In this document: positions 1 through 8,943 of the stretch, in pieces
Layout: each line of letters opens with the position of its first letter
Numbering within the stretch: position 1 is the stretch's first letter
Position numbers and translations under genes: made by a program
Assembly: GCA_913774845.1 (NCBI GenBank)
Contig: CAJYJO010000049.1
Coordinates: forward strand, 1 to 48,153
Length of the DNA stretch: 48,153 nucleotides
DNA from: an uncultured Microbacterium sp.
GTDB lineage: Bacteria; Actinomycetota; Actinomycetes; Actinomycetales; Microbacteriaceae
Direction: 5' to 3'
The notes under the pieces: model-generated
What the model saw: the letters and a program-made list of their open reading frames with translations, nothing else
Databases searched by the model: none
Told to the model about the DNA's origin: nothing

Positions 1-969
1 GAGAACCCGCCGAAGAAGTACCAGGACATCTACCCGGTCAACTTCGACAACGACCCCGAGGGCATCCGAGCCGAGGTGCTGCGCATCGTGCGGCACTGGA
101 TCGCGCAGGGAGTGACCATCTTCCGCGTCGACAACCCGCACACCAAGCCCCTGCAGTTCTGGGAGTGGCTCATCGCCACGGTCAGCGCCGAAGAGCCCGA
201 CGCCGTGTTCCTGGCCGAGGCGTTCACGCGCCCGGCCCCGCTGCAGGGGCTGGCGATGGCCGGCTTCCAGCAGAGCTACACGTACTTCACGTGGCGGAAC
301 ACGAAAGAGGAGCTCGAGGAGTTCCTCGGCGGGCTGGCGCACGACACCGACGACTTCCTGCGGCCCAACCTGTTCGTCAACACTCCCGACATCCTCACCG
401 AGTACCTGCAGTTCGGCGGGCGTCCGGCGTACAAGATCCGCGCCGCGATCGCCGCGACCGCGGCTCCCACGTACGGCGTCTATGCCGGGTACGAGCTGTA
501 CGAGAACGTGGCGCGTCCGGGATCCGAAGAGAACATCGACAACGAGAAGTACGAGTACAAGTTCCGCGACTGGGAGGGCGCCGAAGCCGCGGGCGACTCG
601 CTCGCCCCCTATCTGCGCATGCTCAACGCGGCGCGTCGCGCGCACCCGGCCCTCCGTCAGCTGCGCAACCTCAGCATCCACTGGAGCGACGACGACGCGA
701 TCCTCGTCTACTCCAAGCACCTCTCTGCGGAGCTGTCGCCGACCGGCCAGACCGACACGATCATCGTCGTCGCGAACGTCGATCCCCACTCGGCGCGGGA
801 GACCACCGTCCACCTCGACACCACCGTGTTCGGTATCGAACCCGGGGCGTCGTACGACGTCGAGGACCTCGTGACGGGCCAGGTCTGGACCTGGGCCGAC
901 CACAACTTCGTGCGCCTCGACGCCTTCGCCGAGCCCGTGCACATCCTGCACGTCAAGGAGAACCGATGA
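1..969 (+). CDS. glgE: Alpha-1,4-glucan:maltose-1-phosphate maltosyltransferase GlgE (C-terminal part)
   Basis: This is the 3' part of a gene that begins before the window; about 322 codons are visible. GlgE is a GH13_3 enzyme that transfers maltosyl units from maltose-1-phosphate onto alpha-1,4-glucan in the cytoplasm. The family's active-site segments are visible: FRVDNPHTKP (fragment residue about 44 is the nucleophile Asp), LAEAFTRP (acid/base Glu) and VNTPDIL (third Asp). A C-terminal beta domain follows. The stop codon overlaps the glgB start in ATGA, so the two are translationally coupled. The motifs distinguish it from ordinary alpha-amylases. I am very sure of the call. Confidence 0.96.
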   Translation, partial: ENPPKKYQDIYPVNFDNDPEGIRAEVLRIVRHWIAQGVTIFRVDNPHTKPLQFWEWLIATVSAEEPDAVFLAEAFTRPAPLQGLAMAGFQQSYTYFTWRNTKEELEEFLGGLAHDTDDFLRPNLFVNTPDILTEYLQFGGRPAYKIRAAIAATAAPTYGVYAGYELYENVARPGSEENIDNEKYEYKFRDWEGAEAAGDSLAPYLRMLNAARRAHPALRQLRNLSIHWSDDDAILVYSKHLSAELSPTGQTDTIIVVANVDPHSARETTVHLDTTVFGIEPGASYDVEDLVTGQVWTWADHNFVRLDAFAEPVHILHVKENR

Positions 970-3104
970 CTCCCCTGTCCCCCGACATCCTCGACGCCGT
1001 CGCCCACGGCGCCCACCACGACCCGCACAGCGTGCTGGGCGTCCACGAGAGCAGCGATGGATGGGTCATCCGCGCGCGTCGACCGCTCGCAGCCGAGGTG
1101 GTGGCCGATCTCGCCGACGGCACGGCGGTGCCCCTCGCCCACGTGCGCGGAGGTATCTGGGAGGCGACCGTGGAGTCCTTCCCCGGTCGCTACACGGTGC
1201 GCGCCACCTACGACGGCACCGAGCACGTCACCGACGACGGCTACCGCCATTCGCCCTCGATCGGCGAGCTCGACCTGCACCTCATCGCGGAGGGCCGTCA
1301 CGAGGAGCTGTGGCGCGTCCTCGGCGCGCACGTGCGCGAGATCGACGGTTCGCAGGGCGTGGCCTTCACGGTCTGGGCTCCGAACGCCCGCGCGGTGCGC
1401 ATCAAGAGCGACTTCAACGACTGGGACGGCAGCGGGAGCGCCATGCGCTCCATGGGCGGCAGCGGCGTCTGGGAGCTGTTCGTTCCCGGCATCGGTGTCG
1501 GAACGCGGTACAAGTTCGAGATCCTCACCCGCAGCGGGCAGTGGATCGAGAAGGCCGACCCCATGGCCCGGGCCGCCGAGGTGCCGCCGGCCACGGCATC
1601 CGTCGTCACCGACACCTCCTACGAGTGGAGCGACGACGCCTGGATCGAGGAGCGCTCGCGCACCGCACCCGTCGACCGGCCGATGTCGATCTACGAGCTG
1701 CACCTCGGTTCGTGGAAGCAGGGGCTGTCGTATCGCGACGCCGCCGATCAGATCATCGACTACGTCGGCGCCCAGGGCTTCACGCACGTCGAGTTCCTTC
1801 CCCTCGCCGAGCACCCGTTCGGCGGGTCGTGGGGATACCAGGTGTCGGGTTACTACGCCCCCACCAGTCGCTTCGGGTCCCCCGACGACCTGCGTTACCT
1901 CATCGACCGGCTGCACCAGGCCGGTATCGGCGTGATCATGGACTGGGTCCCCGGTCACTTCCCCAAGGATGCGTTCGCCCTCGCGCGTTTCGACGGCGAG
2001 GCGCTGTACGAGCACCCCGATCCGCGACGCGGAGAGCACAAGGACTGGGGAACGCTGATCTTCGACTACGGCCGCAACGAGGTGCGCAACTTCCTCGTCG
2101 CGAACGCGCTGTACTGGTTCGAGGAGTTCCACGTCGACGGTCTCCGAGTGGATGCCGTCGCCTCCATGCTCTACCTCGATTACTCCCGTAACGACGGGGA
2201 GTGGGCGCCCAACCAGTTCGGCGGTCGAGAGAACCTCGAGGCCATCCGCTTCCTGCAGGAGGTCAATGCGACCTCGTACAAGCGGTACCCCGGCATCGCG
2301 ATGATCGCGGAGGAGTCCACGAGCTTCCCGGGCGTCACCGCACCCACCTCCGCCGCCGGGCTCGGATTCGGGTTCAAGTGGAACATGGGGTGGATGAACG
2401 ACTCGCTGCAGTACATCGCGCGCGATCCGATGTACCGCTCGCACCACGAGGGCGAGTTGTCGTTCTCCTTCGTCTACGCGTTCAGCGAGAACTTCGTGCT
2501 GCCGATCAGCCACGACGAGGTCGTCCACGGCAAGGGCAGCCTCTTCGGCCGGATGCCGGGAGATCACTGGCAGAAGCTGGCGAACATGCGCGCCTTCCTG
2601 GCGTACATGTGGGGACACCCGGGCAAGCAGCTGCTGTTCATGGGCCAGGAGTTCGGCCAGATGTCGGAGTGGTCCGAGTCACGCGACCTGGACTGGTGGA
2701 TGCTCGACCAGCCGGCGCACCGTCAGCTGCACGACTTCGTCGCCGAGCTGAACCGCGTCTACAAGGACCACGCTCCCCTGTGGTCGCGCGACCACGACGG
2801 TGCCGCGTTCTCGCGCCTGGGTGCTCCGGCGTGGAACCCGAACGTGCTCGCCTTCGCCCGGCGCGACCACCACGGCAACACCGTCGCGGTGATCTGCAAC
2901 TTCTCGGGGGTTCCGCTCGGCGACTTCCCGCTCGATCTGCCCGAGTCGGGAACCTGGACCGAGGTGCTCAACAGCGATGCCGAGGCCTTCGGCGGGTCGG
3001 GCCAGGGCAACCTGGGGGCGGTCACGACCGATACCCGCGGCAGTGCGACACTGACTCTGCCCCCGTTGGGCGTGCTCTGGTTGCATCACCGCACCGACGC
3101 CTGA
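966..3104 (+). CDS. glgB: 1,4-alpha-glucan branching enzyme GlgB
   Basis: A 712-aa GH13 enzyme that cuts alpha-1,4 chains and re-attaches them through alpha-1,6 bonds. The order is an N-terminal branching-enzyme module (HGAHHDPHSVLGVH near residue 15), a CBM48 domain (VWAPNARAVRIKSDFNDW) and the catalytic barrel. Catalytic residues are visible as Asp396 in GLRVDAVASM, Glu449 in MIAEEST and Asp517 in ISHDEVVHGKGS. The ATG at 966 overlaps the glgE stop, which fixes the start although the frame stays open far upstream. Length and motifs are standard. With GlgE it forms the maltose-1-phosphate route to branched glucan. Confidence 0.97.
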   Translation: MTPLSPDILDAVAHGAHHDPHSVLGVHESSDGWVIRARRPLAAEVVADLADGTAVPLAHVRGGIWEATVESFPGRYTVRATYDGTEHVTDDGYRHSPSIGELDLHLIAEGRHEELWRVLGAHVREIDGSQGVAFTVWAPNARAVRIKSDFNDWDGSGSAMRSMGGSGVWELFVPGIGVGTRYKFEILTRSGQWIEKADPMARAAEVPPATASVVTDTSYEWSDDAWIEERSRTAPVDRPMSIYELHLGSWKQGLSYRDAADQIIDYVGAQGFTHVEFLPLAEHPFGGSWGYQVSGYYAPTSRFGSPDDLRYLIDRLHQAGIGVIMDWVPGHFPKDAFALARFDGEALYEHPDPRRGEHKDWGTLIFDYGRNEVRNFLVANALYWFEEFHVDGLRVDAVASMLYLDYSRNDGEWAPNQFGGRENLEAIRFLQEVNATSYKRYPGIAMIAEESTSFPGVTAPTSAAGLGFGFKWNMGWMNDSLQYIARDPMYRSHHEGELSFSFVYAFSENFVLPISHDEVVHGKGSLFGRMPGDHWQKLANMRAFLAYMWGHPGKQLLFMGQEFGQMSEWSESRDLDWWMLDQPAHRQLHDFVAELNRVYKDHAPLWSRDHDGAAFSRLGAPAWNPNVLAFARRDHHGNTVAVICNFSGVPLGDFPLDLPESGTWTEVLNSDAEAFGGSGQGNLGAVTTDTRGSATLTLPPLGVLWLHHRTDA

Positions 3105-3116
3105 CGCGCACCCGCC

Positions 3117-3149
3117 GACGGCCCCGTCTCCTTCGGGAGCGGGGCCGTC
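3117..3149. terminator. Bidirectional hairpin terminator between glgB and the thioredoxin gene
   Basis: GACGGCCCC and GGGGCCGTC form a 9-bp stem. A small internal loop and a CTCC/GGAG stem follow, capped by a TTCG tetraloop. It lies 12 nt after the glgB stop and 19 nt from the stop of the convergent gene, so it can serve both directions. There is no clear U-tract, which is common in high-GC actinobacteria. Confidence 0.8.
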
Positions 3150-3168
3150 GTCGTAGGCGCCGGGTTCG

Positions 3169-4113
3169 TCAGAACAGCAGGGAGGCCAATCGCGCCCGGG
3201 CGCGGACGACCCGGGCGTCGTCGTCGCCGACGAGACCGAACAGCTCCAGCAGCCGCTCGCGGACGGGCGCGCGCTCCTCGGTCGGGAGGGCGGCGAAGAG
3301 GTCGAGCAACCGTCCGAACGCATCGTCGACGTGGCCGCCGACGACGTCGAGGTCGGCGACGAGGAACTGCGCCTCGAGTCCGGTGGGGTCGGCCGCCGCC
3401 GCGGCCCGAGCGGCCTGCAGATCGGCTCCCTGGACGCGGTCGAGCAGTCGCACCTGCCCGAGACCCGCGCGCGCGTCCACGTCGCGCGGGTTCTCGGCGA
3501 GGGCCTGCTCGTACGCGGAGATCGCGCGGACGTAATCGCCCTCTTCGATCGCCGCGAAGGCCTCGGCGTGCAGCGGCGGGAGGGGCGGCTCCTCGGCGGG
3601 AGCATCGGTGCCGGTGTCATCGCCCACCGGGACCGTGCCGGTGACGCCGTGCTGGGCGGCCAGCTGCAGCAGCTGGGCGAAGACCTCGCGCACCTGCTGC
3701 TCGGGAACGGCGCCGGTGAACAGCGGGACGGGCTGACCGGCGACGAGGGCCAGGACCATCGGGATCGACTGCGCCCGGAAACCCTGCGCGAGCTGCGGGT
3801 TCGCGTCGACGTCGACCTTTGCCAGGACGAGGCGACCCGCGAGCTCGTTCACGACCTTCTCGAGGACGGGGCTGAGCTGCTTGCACGGCCCGCACCACTC
3901 CGCCCACAGGTCGATCACGACGGGCACGGTGCGCGAGAGCTCGAGCACCTCGCCGAAGGTGGCGTCCGTGACGTCGAAGACCAGCGGGATCGCCCCCGCC
4001 GGAGACGGGGACGCGTCCGTCGCCGCAGCGGGCGCGGGGGGCTGGGGACGGTTGCGCAGCGACGAGAGGTCGACGGCACCGCGCATCACGGAACCGGGGG
4101 CGGGAGTGCTCAC
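3169..4113 (-). CDS. Thioredoxin-domain protein with TPR-like C-terminus (YbbN/CnoX type)
   Basis: A 314-aa cytoplasmic protein. Residues 1-42 are a Pro/Ala-rich tail. A thioredoxin fold follows with the full active site WAEWCGPCKQL (Cys74 and Cys77), and residues about 180-314 are helical TPR-like repeats. This matches the YbbN/CnoX co-chaperone architecture; here the CxxC is intact, so redox activity is possible. The start is GTG at 4113, which overlaps the stop of the upstream gene in GTGA. The open frame runs on upstream but has no protein-like sequence there. Its exact client role is not visible. Confidence 0.88.
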   Translation of the reverse strand: MSTPAPGSVMRGAVDLSSLRNRPQPPAPAAATDASPSPAGAIPLVFDVTDATFGEVLELSRTVPVVIDLWAEWCGPCKQLSPVLEKVVNELAGRLVLAKVDVDANPQLAQGFRAQSIPMVLALVAGQPVPLFTGAVPEQQVREVFAQLLQLAAQHGVTGTVPVGDDTGTDAPAEEPPLPPLHAEAFAAIEEGDYVRAISAYEQALAENPRDVDARAGLGQVRLLDRVQGADLQAARAAAAADPTGLEAQFLVADLDVVGGHVDDAFGRLLDLFAALPTEERAPVRERLLELFGLVGDDDARVVRARARLASLLF

Positions 4114-5906
4114 GGGGACACCTTCGCTTCGAGGAGGCTGGAACGGTAGCCGAGCAGGCGGATCTGATCGTCGGAGCCCTGGCTGGGCACGTAGAAGAAG
4201 ACCTGGTCGGAGTAGGTCGTCGTGAAGCCCGTCGCCGACTGGTCGACGCCCGTGAGGGCCTTGACCGCCGGGTTGTTGTCGAGCTTGATCACGGCATCGG
4301 TGTTGGTGGGCTTGGCGGTGTCGCTCTCGTAGACGTTGACCGCGACGATCGCACCGGTGTCGAGGGTGGCCAGCGCGATGGGCGTCGCGGGTCCCGCGGA
4401 TGCCGAGAAGCTGATCTCGGCGGTGCCGGCACCGGTCTGGTTCAACTCGTCGGTGCGCTTGGTCTTGTTGTCTTGGATCGCCGAGAGGAGCAGATCGTTG
4501 GCGGTGTCGAACAACGGTGCCGAGGCGCTGTTCGTGCCGTTGTTGATGATGTCGGCGTAGGCCGCTGCGACCTTCTCGGGTGCGAGCACGAGGAACGACG
4601 AGTCCGGCGGCACCTGAGTGGCGCCGACGTAAGGGGCGGCCAGTTCCGGCAGGTTGGTGGATGCCTCGAGATTGCCGACGTACGACGCCTTGTACTCGTC
4701 CCACGGCGTCTGCTGCGTCATCATCATGATCGTCGTGGTCGGAGTCGCGGCATCCGCCGATTCCACCACCGTCATGAGCGAGCGCGGCCACGTACCGGTC
4801 GTCTGCGGCAGGACGATCTGCACCGGCTCGGCCGGGATCGCCGGCAGCGCCGGTCGGTCCGAGATCGCCGCGCGCAGCTTGTAGTTGGTCTCACGCTCCG
4901 CCAGAGCGGGGCCGGAGAGGCGCTCGGCTGCGGCGGTCGCGTCGAGGGCGGCGTCGGCCTGCGCCACGGTCGACGACAGACGCGAGACGATCCGCTGCGC
5001 CTGCGCCTCGGTCACCGCGGGCGGGAATTGGCCCTCCGGGACGATCACGGTCGGAGTCGGACTCGGCGACTCGCTCGCCGCGAGCTGGGGCCATGCGTCG
5101 GCGGAGCAGCCCGCCAGCAGCGCCGCGGACACGCCGAGTGCCGGGACGGCGATGAGCGCCCGTCGCCCACCCCGCACGCGCGAGCCGCGGCGGCCGGCGG
5201 ACGCGCTGATGACGCCCTTCGCCTCGGCGTCACCGCCCACGGTCGAGATCGGCTCGGTCACCGGCAGCGGGAGGCCCTTGCGTCGCGGCCGGCGGGAGCG
5301 CCGGACGTGCCGGATGCCGAGCAGGTACAGCACCAGGCCGATGAGCAGCACGATCCCCCCGCCGACGATGAGCGGGCCCGCCCACGGCGTCGAGTCGTCG
5401 ATCGGCCAGGTCACACTGACGTTCGCCGGGGCGGGCGCCGTGCCGTCGGAGGCGATGAGGACGCTCATGTCGCGCGGGAGCTGGAGGGTCGTCGACAGGG
5501 TTCCGGTCTGCTCGAACTCGTCGAGCCACAGGTCGGAGTCGACCGGGGAACGACCCGCCGCCGCCGTGCTCGTCGGCGTCACGGTGGGCTGCGCCACGGC
5601 GGTCTGCACGACGCCGGCACCGTCGACGGTCACCGCGGTGTACGGGACATCGGCGAGCCACGCCTTGACGTCGGCGGTGCGGCCGTACGACACGAACACG
5701 GCGCCGTCGCCCTCGACGCGCAGCGTCTGCGCGCCCGGGATGCTGTTGAGCACCGAACCGTCGAGGAGCGTGTAGGCCGTCGTCCCCTCGGTCTGCACCG
5801 TCGCGGATGTCTCCGACGGGCCCTGGAACACCGTGCGCTGGGCGATACCGGCACCGATCATGACGGCGGCGATGACGAACGCCACCACGGCCCAGACGAA
5901 TCTCAC
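4110..5906 (-). CDS. Large membrane protein of unknown function, three hydrophobic segments
   Basis: A 598-aa protein I cannot assign with confidence. Hydrophobic segments lie at residues 3-22, 175-197 and 250-266. An Arg/Lys-rich stretch (about 199-249) between the last two suggests a cytoplasmic loop and predicts exposed domains at 25-174 and 267-598. Just after the third segment is AALLAGC, which looks like a lipobox but is internal. The outer C-terminal domain is Thr/Ala-rich with no cysteine nearby. The start is GTG at 5906, with a candidate TAGTCT -10 box 54 nt upstream. It is coupled by GTGA to the thioredoxin-TPR gene, which suggests an envelope folding or stress function. Confidence 0.8.
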   Translation of the reverse strand: MRFVWAVVAFVIAAVMIGAGIAQRTVFQGPSETSATVQTEGTTAYTLLDGSVLNSIPGAQTLRVEGDGAVFVSYGRTADVKAWLADVPYTAVTVDGAGVVQTAVAQPTVTPTSTAAAGRSPVDSDLWLDEFEQTGTLSTTLQLPRDMSVLIASDGTAPAPANVSVTWPIDDSTPWAGPLIVGGGIVLLIGLVLYLLGIRHVRRSRRPRRKGLPLPVTEPISTVGGDAEAKGVISASAGRRGSRVRGGRRALIAVPALGVSAALLAGCSADAWPQLAASESPSPTPTVIVPEGQFPPAVTEAQAQRIVSRLSSTVAQADAALDATAAAERLSGPALAERETNYKLRAAISDRPALPAIPAEPVQIVLPQTTGTWPRSLMTVVESADAATPTTTIMMMTQQTPWDEYKASYVGNLEASTNLPELAAPYVGATQVPPDSSFLVLAPEKVAAAYADIINNGTNSASAPLFDTANDLLLSAIQDNKTKRTDELNQTGAGTAEISFSASAGPATPIALATLDTGAIVAVNVYESDTAKPTNTDAVIKLDNNPAVKALTGVDQSATGFTTTYSDQVFFYVPSQGSDDQIRLLGYRSSLLEAKVSP

Positions 5907-5959
5907 GCTTCACACCATCCCCACCGGCGGCTCGGGCGCCACCGAAGAATCGACGTTTC

Positions 5960-5965
5960 AGACTA
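5960..5965 (-). promoter_or_regulatory. Candidate -10 box for the membrane protein-thioredoxin operon
   Basis: TAGTCT on the minus strand fits the actinobacterial TAnnnT core and would give a leader of about 46 nt. No convincing -35 box is seen. Confidence 0.3.
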
Positions 5966-6029
5966 TCGGAGGGCGCCTGAAAGTTCGCGGCGAGGCCCGT
6001 CGCGCACGCGACCGGCGCTCGCGCCTCAG

Positions 6030-6035
6030 TATCCT
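6030..6035 (+). promoter_or_regulatory. Candidate -10 box for the AI-2E family transporter gene
   Basis: TATCCT matches the -10 consensus at four of six positions and lies 45 nt before the start codon, where a purine-rich GGCGGGAG could serve as ribosome binding site. No clear -35 box is seen. Confidence 0.3.
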
Positions 6036-6080
6036 GACCAGACGGGCACGAGGCCCGGCTGAGGCGGGAGTCGTCGGGCC

Positions 6081-7157
6081 ATGAAGATCCACAACCCATT
6101 CCGGGTCGCGCTGCTGGCGACTCTCGGCGTCGGCGTCGGACTGCTGCTGATCGGCAGCGTCCAGAACCTCTCGACCATCCTGCTCTACGTCGGGACAGCC
6201 CTGTTCCTGTCCCTCGGCCTCGACCCGGTCGTGTCGTTCCTCGAGCGGCGGGGGCTGCCGCGCTGGGCGGCGGTGCTCGTGACGATCCTCGCGGTGCTCG
6301 GCGTCTTCGCCGGCATCATCGTCATGGTCGTGCCCATCATCGTCGGTCAGATCACCCAGCTCGTCGTCCAGATCGAGCAGCTGCTGCAGGCCGACCGGTG
6401 GAACGAGCTCGTCCGCCAGGTGCAGGACTGGGCCTCGCAGACCCTCCCGTGGCTGCGGCTCGACGAGGTGTGGGCCGGGGTGCAGCAGTGGCTCGGCACC
6501 CTCGACGTCGGATCGATCTCGACGATGGTCGGCAACAGCCTGCTGCAGATCGGCGGCGCGGTCGCGGCCGGCCTCGGCGGCGCGTTCATCGTGCTCATCC
6601 TCACGATCTACTTCACGGCATCCACCCCGTCGCTGAAGTCGGCGGTCTACCAACTCGTGCCGGCGTCCAAGCGGGCCCGTTTCATCGAGCTGGCGGAGAA
6701 GATCACCGACTCGGTCGGCTACTACGTCATGGGCCAGGTCAGCCTGGGCGTCATCAACGGCGTGCTGAGCGCGATCTTCCTCTCGATCATCGACGCGCCC
6801 TTCCCCGCCGTCCTCGCCGTCATCGCCTTCTTCTTCTCGCTCATCCCGCTCGTCGGCACGCTCACGGGGTCGACGATCATCGTGCTGACCTGCCTGATCC
6901 CGGGGTTGGGCACCCCGACCTGGGCGATCCTCGCCGCGGCGATCTACTACCTCGTCTACATGCAGATCGAGGCGTACGTGATCTCCCCGCGCATCATGAA
7001 CCGCGCGGTCTCGGTGCCCGGCTCGGTGGTCGTCATCTCGGCCCTCGCAGGCGGTGCGCTGCTGAACCTGCTCGGCGCCCTGATCGCGATCCCGGTGGCC
7101 GCCAGCATTCTCATCATCTACCGCGAGGTCATCATCCCGCGGCAGAACGAGCGCTGA
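6081..7157 (+). CDS. AI-2E family (PerM/TqsA-like) membrane transporter
   Basis: A 358-aa polytopic membrane protein. N-terminal hydrophobic hairpins (about residues 8-75) precede a soluble amphipathic segment (about 95-150), and several membrane spans follow to the end. The C-terminal spans contain PLVGTLTGSTIIVLT and YVISPRIMNRAV, which are typical of the AI-2E transporter superfamily (PF01594). Members are proposed to export small molecules or act as Na+/H+ antiporters; the substrate here is unknown. It is divergent from the 598-aa membrane protein gene, and its 3' end is one base from a convergent hydrolase gene. Confidence 0.92.
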   Translation: MKIHNPFRVALLATLGVGVGLLLIGSVQNLSTILLYVGTALFLSLGLDPVVSFLERRGLPRWAAVLVTILAVLGVFAGIIVMVVPIIVGQITQLVVQIEQLLQADRWNELVRQVQDWASQTLPWLRLDEVWAGVQQWLGTLDVGSISTMVGNSLLQIGGAVAAGLGGAFIVLILTIYFTASTPSLKSAVYQLVPASKRARFIELAEKITDSVGYYVMGQVSLGVINGVLSAIFLSIIDAPFPAVLAVIAFFFSLIPLVGTLTGSTIIVLTCLIPGLGTPTWAILAAAIYYLVYMQIEAYVISPRIMNRAVSVPGSVVVISALAGGALLNLLGALIAIPVAASILIIYREVIIPRQNER

Positions 7158-7158
7158 G

Positions 7159-7881
7159 TCAGTCTTCGACCGGGCCGTCCCACTCGGTGGGCAGCGGCAG
7201 GGCGTCCGGGTTCACCGCGGCGACGATCTCGGTCAGCACACGACGGGTCTGCGTCTCACCGACCCAGAGGTGCTTCCCCCCGTCGACGGCGATGAGGGTG
7301 GCATCCGGGACCGAGGCGAATCGCTCGCGGGCCTCGTCCGGTCGCAGGTAGTCGTCGAACTCGGGCACGAGCACGATCATCCGTCGCGGATCGCCCGCCC
7401 ACGCCGCGACCTCGTCGGCCGTGGCACGGTGCAACGGAGGCGAGAGCAGGATGACGCCCTCGATGTCGTGATCGCGACCGTACTTCAGCGCCAGCTCCGT
7501 GCCGAACGACCACCCCACCAGCCACGGACGCGGCAGTCCCCGCTCGCGCACGAAGTCGACCGCGGCCGCGACGTCGAAGACCTCGTTCGCGCCCCCGTCG
7601 AACGTTCCCTCGCTCGTGCCGCGCGGCGACGACGTGCCGCGGGTGTTGAAGCGGAGCACCGCCAGATCAGCGAGAGCAGGCAGGCGTCCGGCCGCCTTGC
7701 GGAGGATGTGCGAATCCATGAAGCCGCCCGCCGTCGGCAGCGGATGCAGCGTCACCAGGGTGGCCACGGGCTCGCGATCGGCGGGCAGGGCGAGCTCGCC
7801 CACGAGCGTGAGCTCGTCGACCGTGCGCAGGGCGATCTCCTCGCGACGGGCGGGCAGAAGGACGGGTCCGCGAATCTCCAT
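7159..7881 (-). CDS. Alpha/beta hydrolase
   Basis: A 240-aa cytoplasmic alpha/beta-hydrolase fold protein. The nucleophile elbow is GWSFG (GxSxG), preceded by an oxyanion-region segment TLHPLPTAGGFMDSH and FNTRGTSSPRGTSEG. A late acidic residue (PEFDDYLRP) and KHLWVGE supply the Asp and His of the triad. Proteins with HPHP...GG and GRS/GTS motifs are often annotated as dienelactone-hydrolase-like; the substrate is unknown. The ATG at 7881 overlaps the last base of the upstream stop (TGATG), which fixes the start. Confidence 0.87.
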   Translation of the reverse strand: MEIRGPVLLPARREEIALRTVDELTLVGELALPADREPVATLVTLHPLPTAGGFMDSHILRKAAGRLPALADLAVLRFNTRGTSSPRGTSEGTFDGGANEVFDVAAAVDFVRERGLPRPWLVGWSFGTELALKYGRDHDIEGVILLSPPLHRATADEVAAWAGDPRRMIVLVPEFDDYLRPDEARERFASVPDATLIAVDGGKHLWVGETQTRRVLTEIVAAVNPDALPLPTEWDGPVED

Positions 7882-8168
7882 CAGGCGATCCTCCAACAGT
7901 GCGTGTGCCAGTGGCGACGGGCGGCGAGATCGGCGGCATCGCCGAGGACGCCGTCGGCGCGCCACACGACGAGGTGGGGCGTTCCGACGGGGATGGTGCG
8001 CCCGCAACCCGGGCAGACGTACTCTTTGACGGCCTGCGGACCCGACAGGGGTTGCACCGTCCACTCGCCCCCGCGCTTGACCTCGGAGCGCTTCCACCCG
8101 GCGATCAGCCGGTCGAGCGATTCGTCGGCGCGCGAGGAATCGGGGCGCCTCCTACGGGAGCGGGGCAT
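7881..8168 (-). CDS. Small conserved actinobacterial protein with a zinc-ribbon-like motif
   Basis: A 95-aa basic protein. A Ser/Arg-rich N-terminus precedes CPGCGRTIPVGTPH and a later HWHTHCW. The CxxC plus His/Cys pattern could bind one zinc ion, as in HNH-like or zinc-ribbon folds. Relatives in actinobacteria are commonly labelled ATP/GTP-binding protein, but I see no P-loop here, so that label is not supported. It is coupled to the hydrolase downstream by a one-base overlap. Confidence 0.78.
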   Translation of the reverse strand: MPRSRRRRPDSSRADESLDRLIAGWKRSEVKRGGEWTVQPLSGPQAVKEYVCPGCGRTIPVGTPHLVVWRADGVLGDAADLAARRHWHTHCWRIA

Positions 8169-8177
8169 GGATGCCGC

Positions 8178-8894
8178 TCACCACCAGTGATTGGCGGTCC
8201 AGAAGGCGTAGGCGCCGGCCCATCCGCCGTAACGCCCGGTGGCGTAGCCCGTCCCCCACCTCAGGTTGTCGACCGGGTCGTAGCCGTTGCCGGGGACCTT
8301 GCTGCAGGGCAGGGCCTGCACGAGACCGCAGGCTCCCGACGACCGGTTGGTCGCGTTGGGGTTCCACCCGCTCTCGCGACTGACGATGTAGTCGACGAAG
8401 CCCATGTCGGATTCGGCGATGCCCGCCGCGGCCATCCATTCGGCGGGTGCGCCGCCGCCGGTGTAGAACAGCGGACCGGTGCTGCCGGCCGAGGAACCCG
8501 AGTCGGACTCGCGCGACGCCGAGGGCTTGGGTGTCGGCGTCGGGGTGGGCTTCGGCTTGACGTAGACGTTGTAACTGGAGCGCTGAAGGTCGGGCGCCTG
8601 CTTCTCGCCCGAGGTCGACACCGCCTGGACGTCGTCGAGACCCTCGGCGTACAGGGTGACCGTGCGCGGCTCCGACGCCTGGGCCGGCAGCAGCGACGCC
8701 CCCATGGGGCCAACGTACGCGCCCGCGAACAGGACGGCGGCGCACGAGGCGAAGACGCCGACCACGCTGCGCCGGCGCGACCAGCGCGGCGCCGAACGAC
8801 GAGGCAGCTCCGGCGGGATCACGTCGACGCCCGCTCCGCCACGACGGGCGATGCGGGACGAGGAGGAGCGTGAGAGTTCCGAACCAGAAGTCAC
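8178..8894 (-). CDS. Secreted or membrane-anchored transglycosylase-like protein
   Basis: A 238-aa protein. A basic N-terminus is followed by one hydrophobic segment (VVGVFASCAAVLFAGAYVG, about residues 44-62), a linker with a PTPTPTPKP tract, and a C-terminal lysozyme-like domain. That domain has the transglycosylase pattern: VSRESGWNPNATN (catalytic Glu in RESGW), GACGLVQALPCSK and GYATGRYGGW. It probably acts on peptidoglycan outside the membrane. Two cysteines in the loop GAC...LPC could form a disulfide. The start is GTG at 8894, and TAGACT lies 10 nt upstream. Confidence 0.86.
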   Translation of the reverse strand: MTSGSELSRSSSSRIARRGGAGVDVIPPELPRRSAPRWSRRRSVVGVFASCAAVLFAGAYVGPMGASLLPAQASEPRTVTLYAEGLDDVQAVSTSGEKQAPDLQRSSYNVYVKPKPTPTPTPKPSASRESDSGSSAGSTGPLFYTGGGAPAEWMAAAGIAESDMGFVDYIVSRESGWNPNATNRSSGACGLVQALPCSKVPGNGYDPVDNLRWGTGYATGRYGGWAGAYAFWTANHWW

Positions 8895-8904
8895 AGTGCC
8901 ATCG

Positions 8905-8910
8905 AGTCTA
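8905..8910 (-). promoter_or_regulatory. Candidate -10 box, near-leaderless, for the transglycosylase-like gene
   Basis: TAGACT lies 10 nt before the GTG start, so a transcript would carry only a few untranslated bases. An ATG two bases after the box is out of frame and soon stops. Confidence 0.4.
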
Positions 8911-8943
8911 CCGAGGTCCGCGGGAGGGCGCCACGCGCCGGAA

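Noticed and set aside
165-965. Extension of the glgB frame upstream to 165
   Set aside because: The extended sequence is Arg/Pro-rich and overlaps glgE. The ATG at 966 gives the standard GlgB N-terminus and an ATGA overlap.
708-2618. Open frame on the minus strand inside glgE-glgB
   Set aside because: It opposes two well-supported enzymes, and the translation is low-complexity Val/Arg/Gly with no domain.
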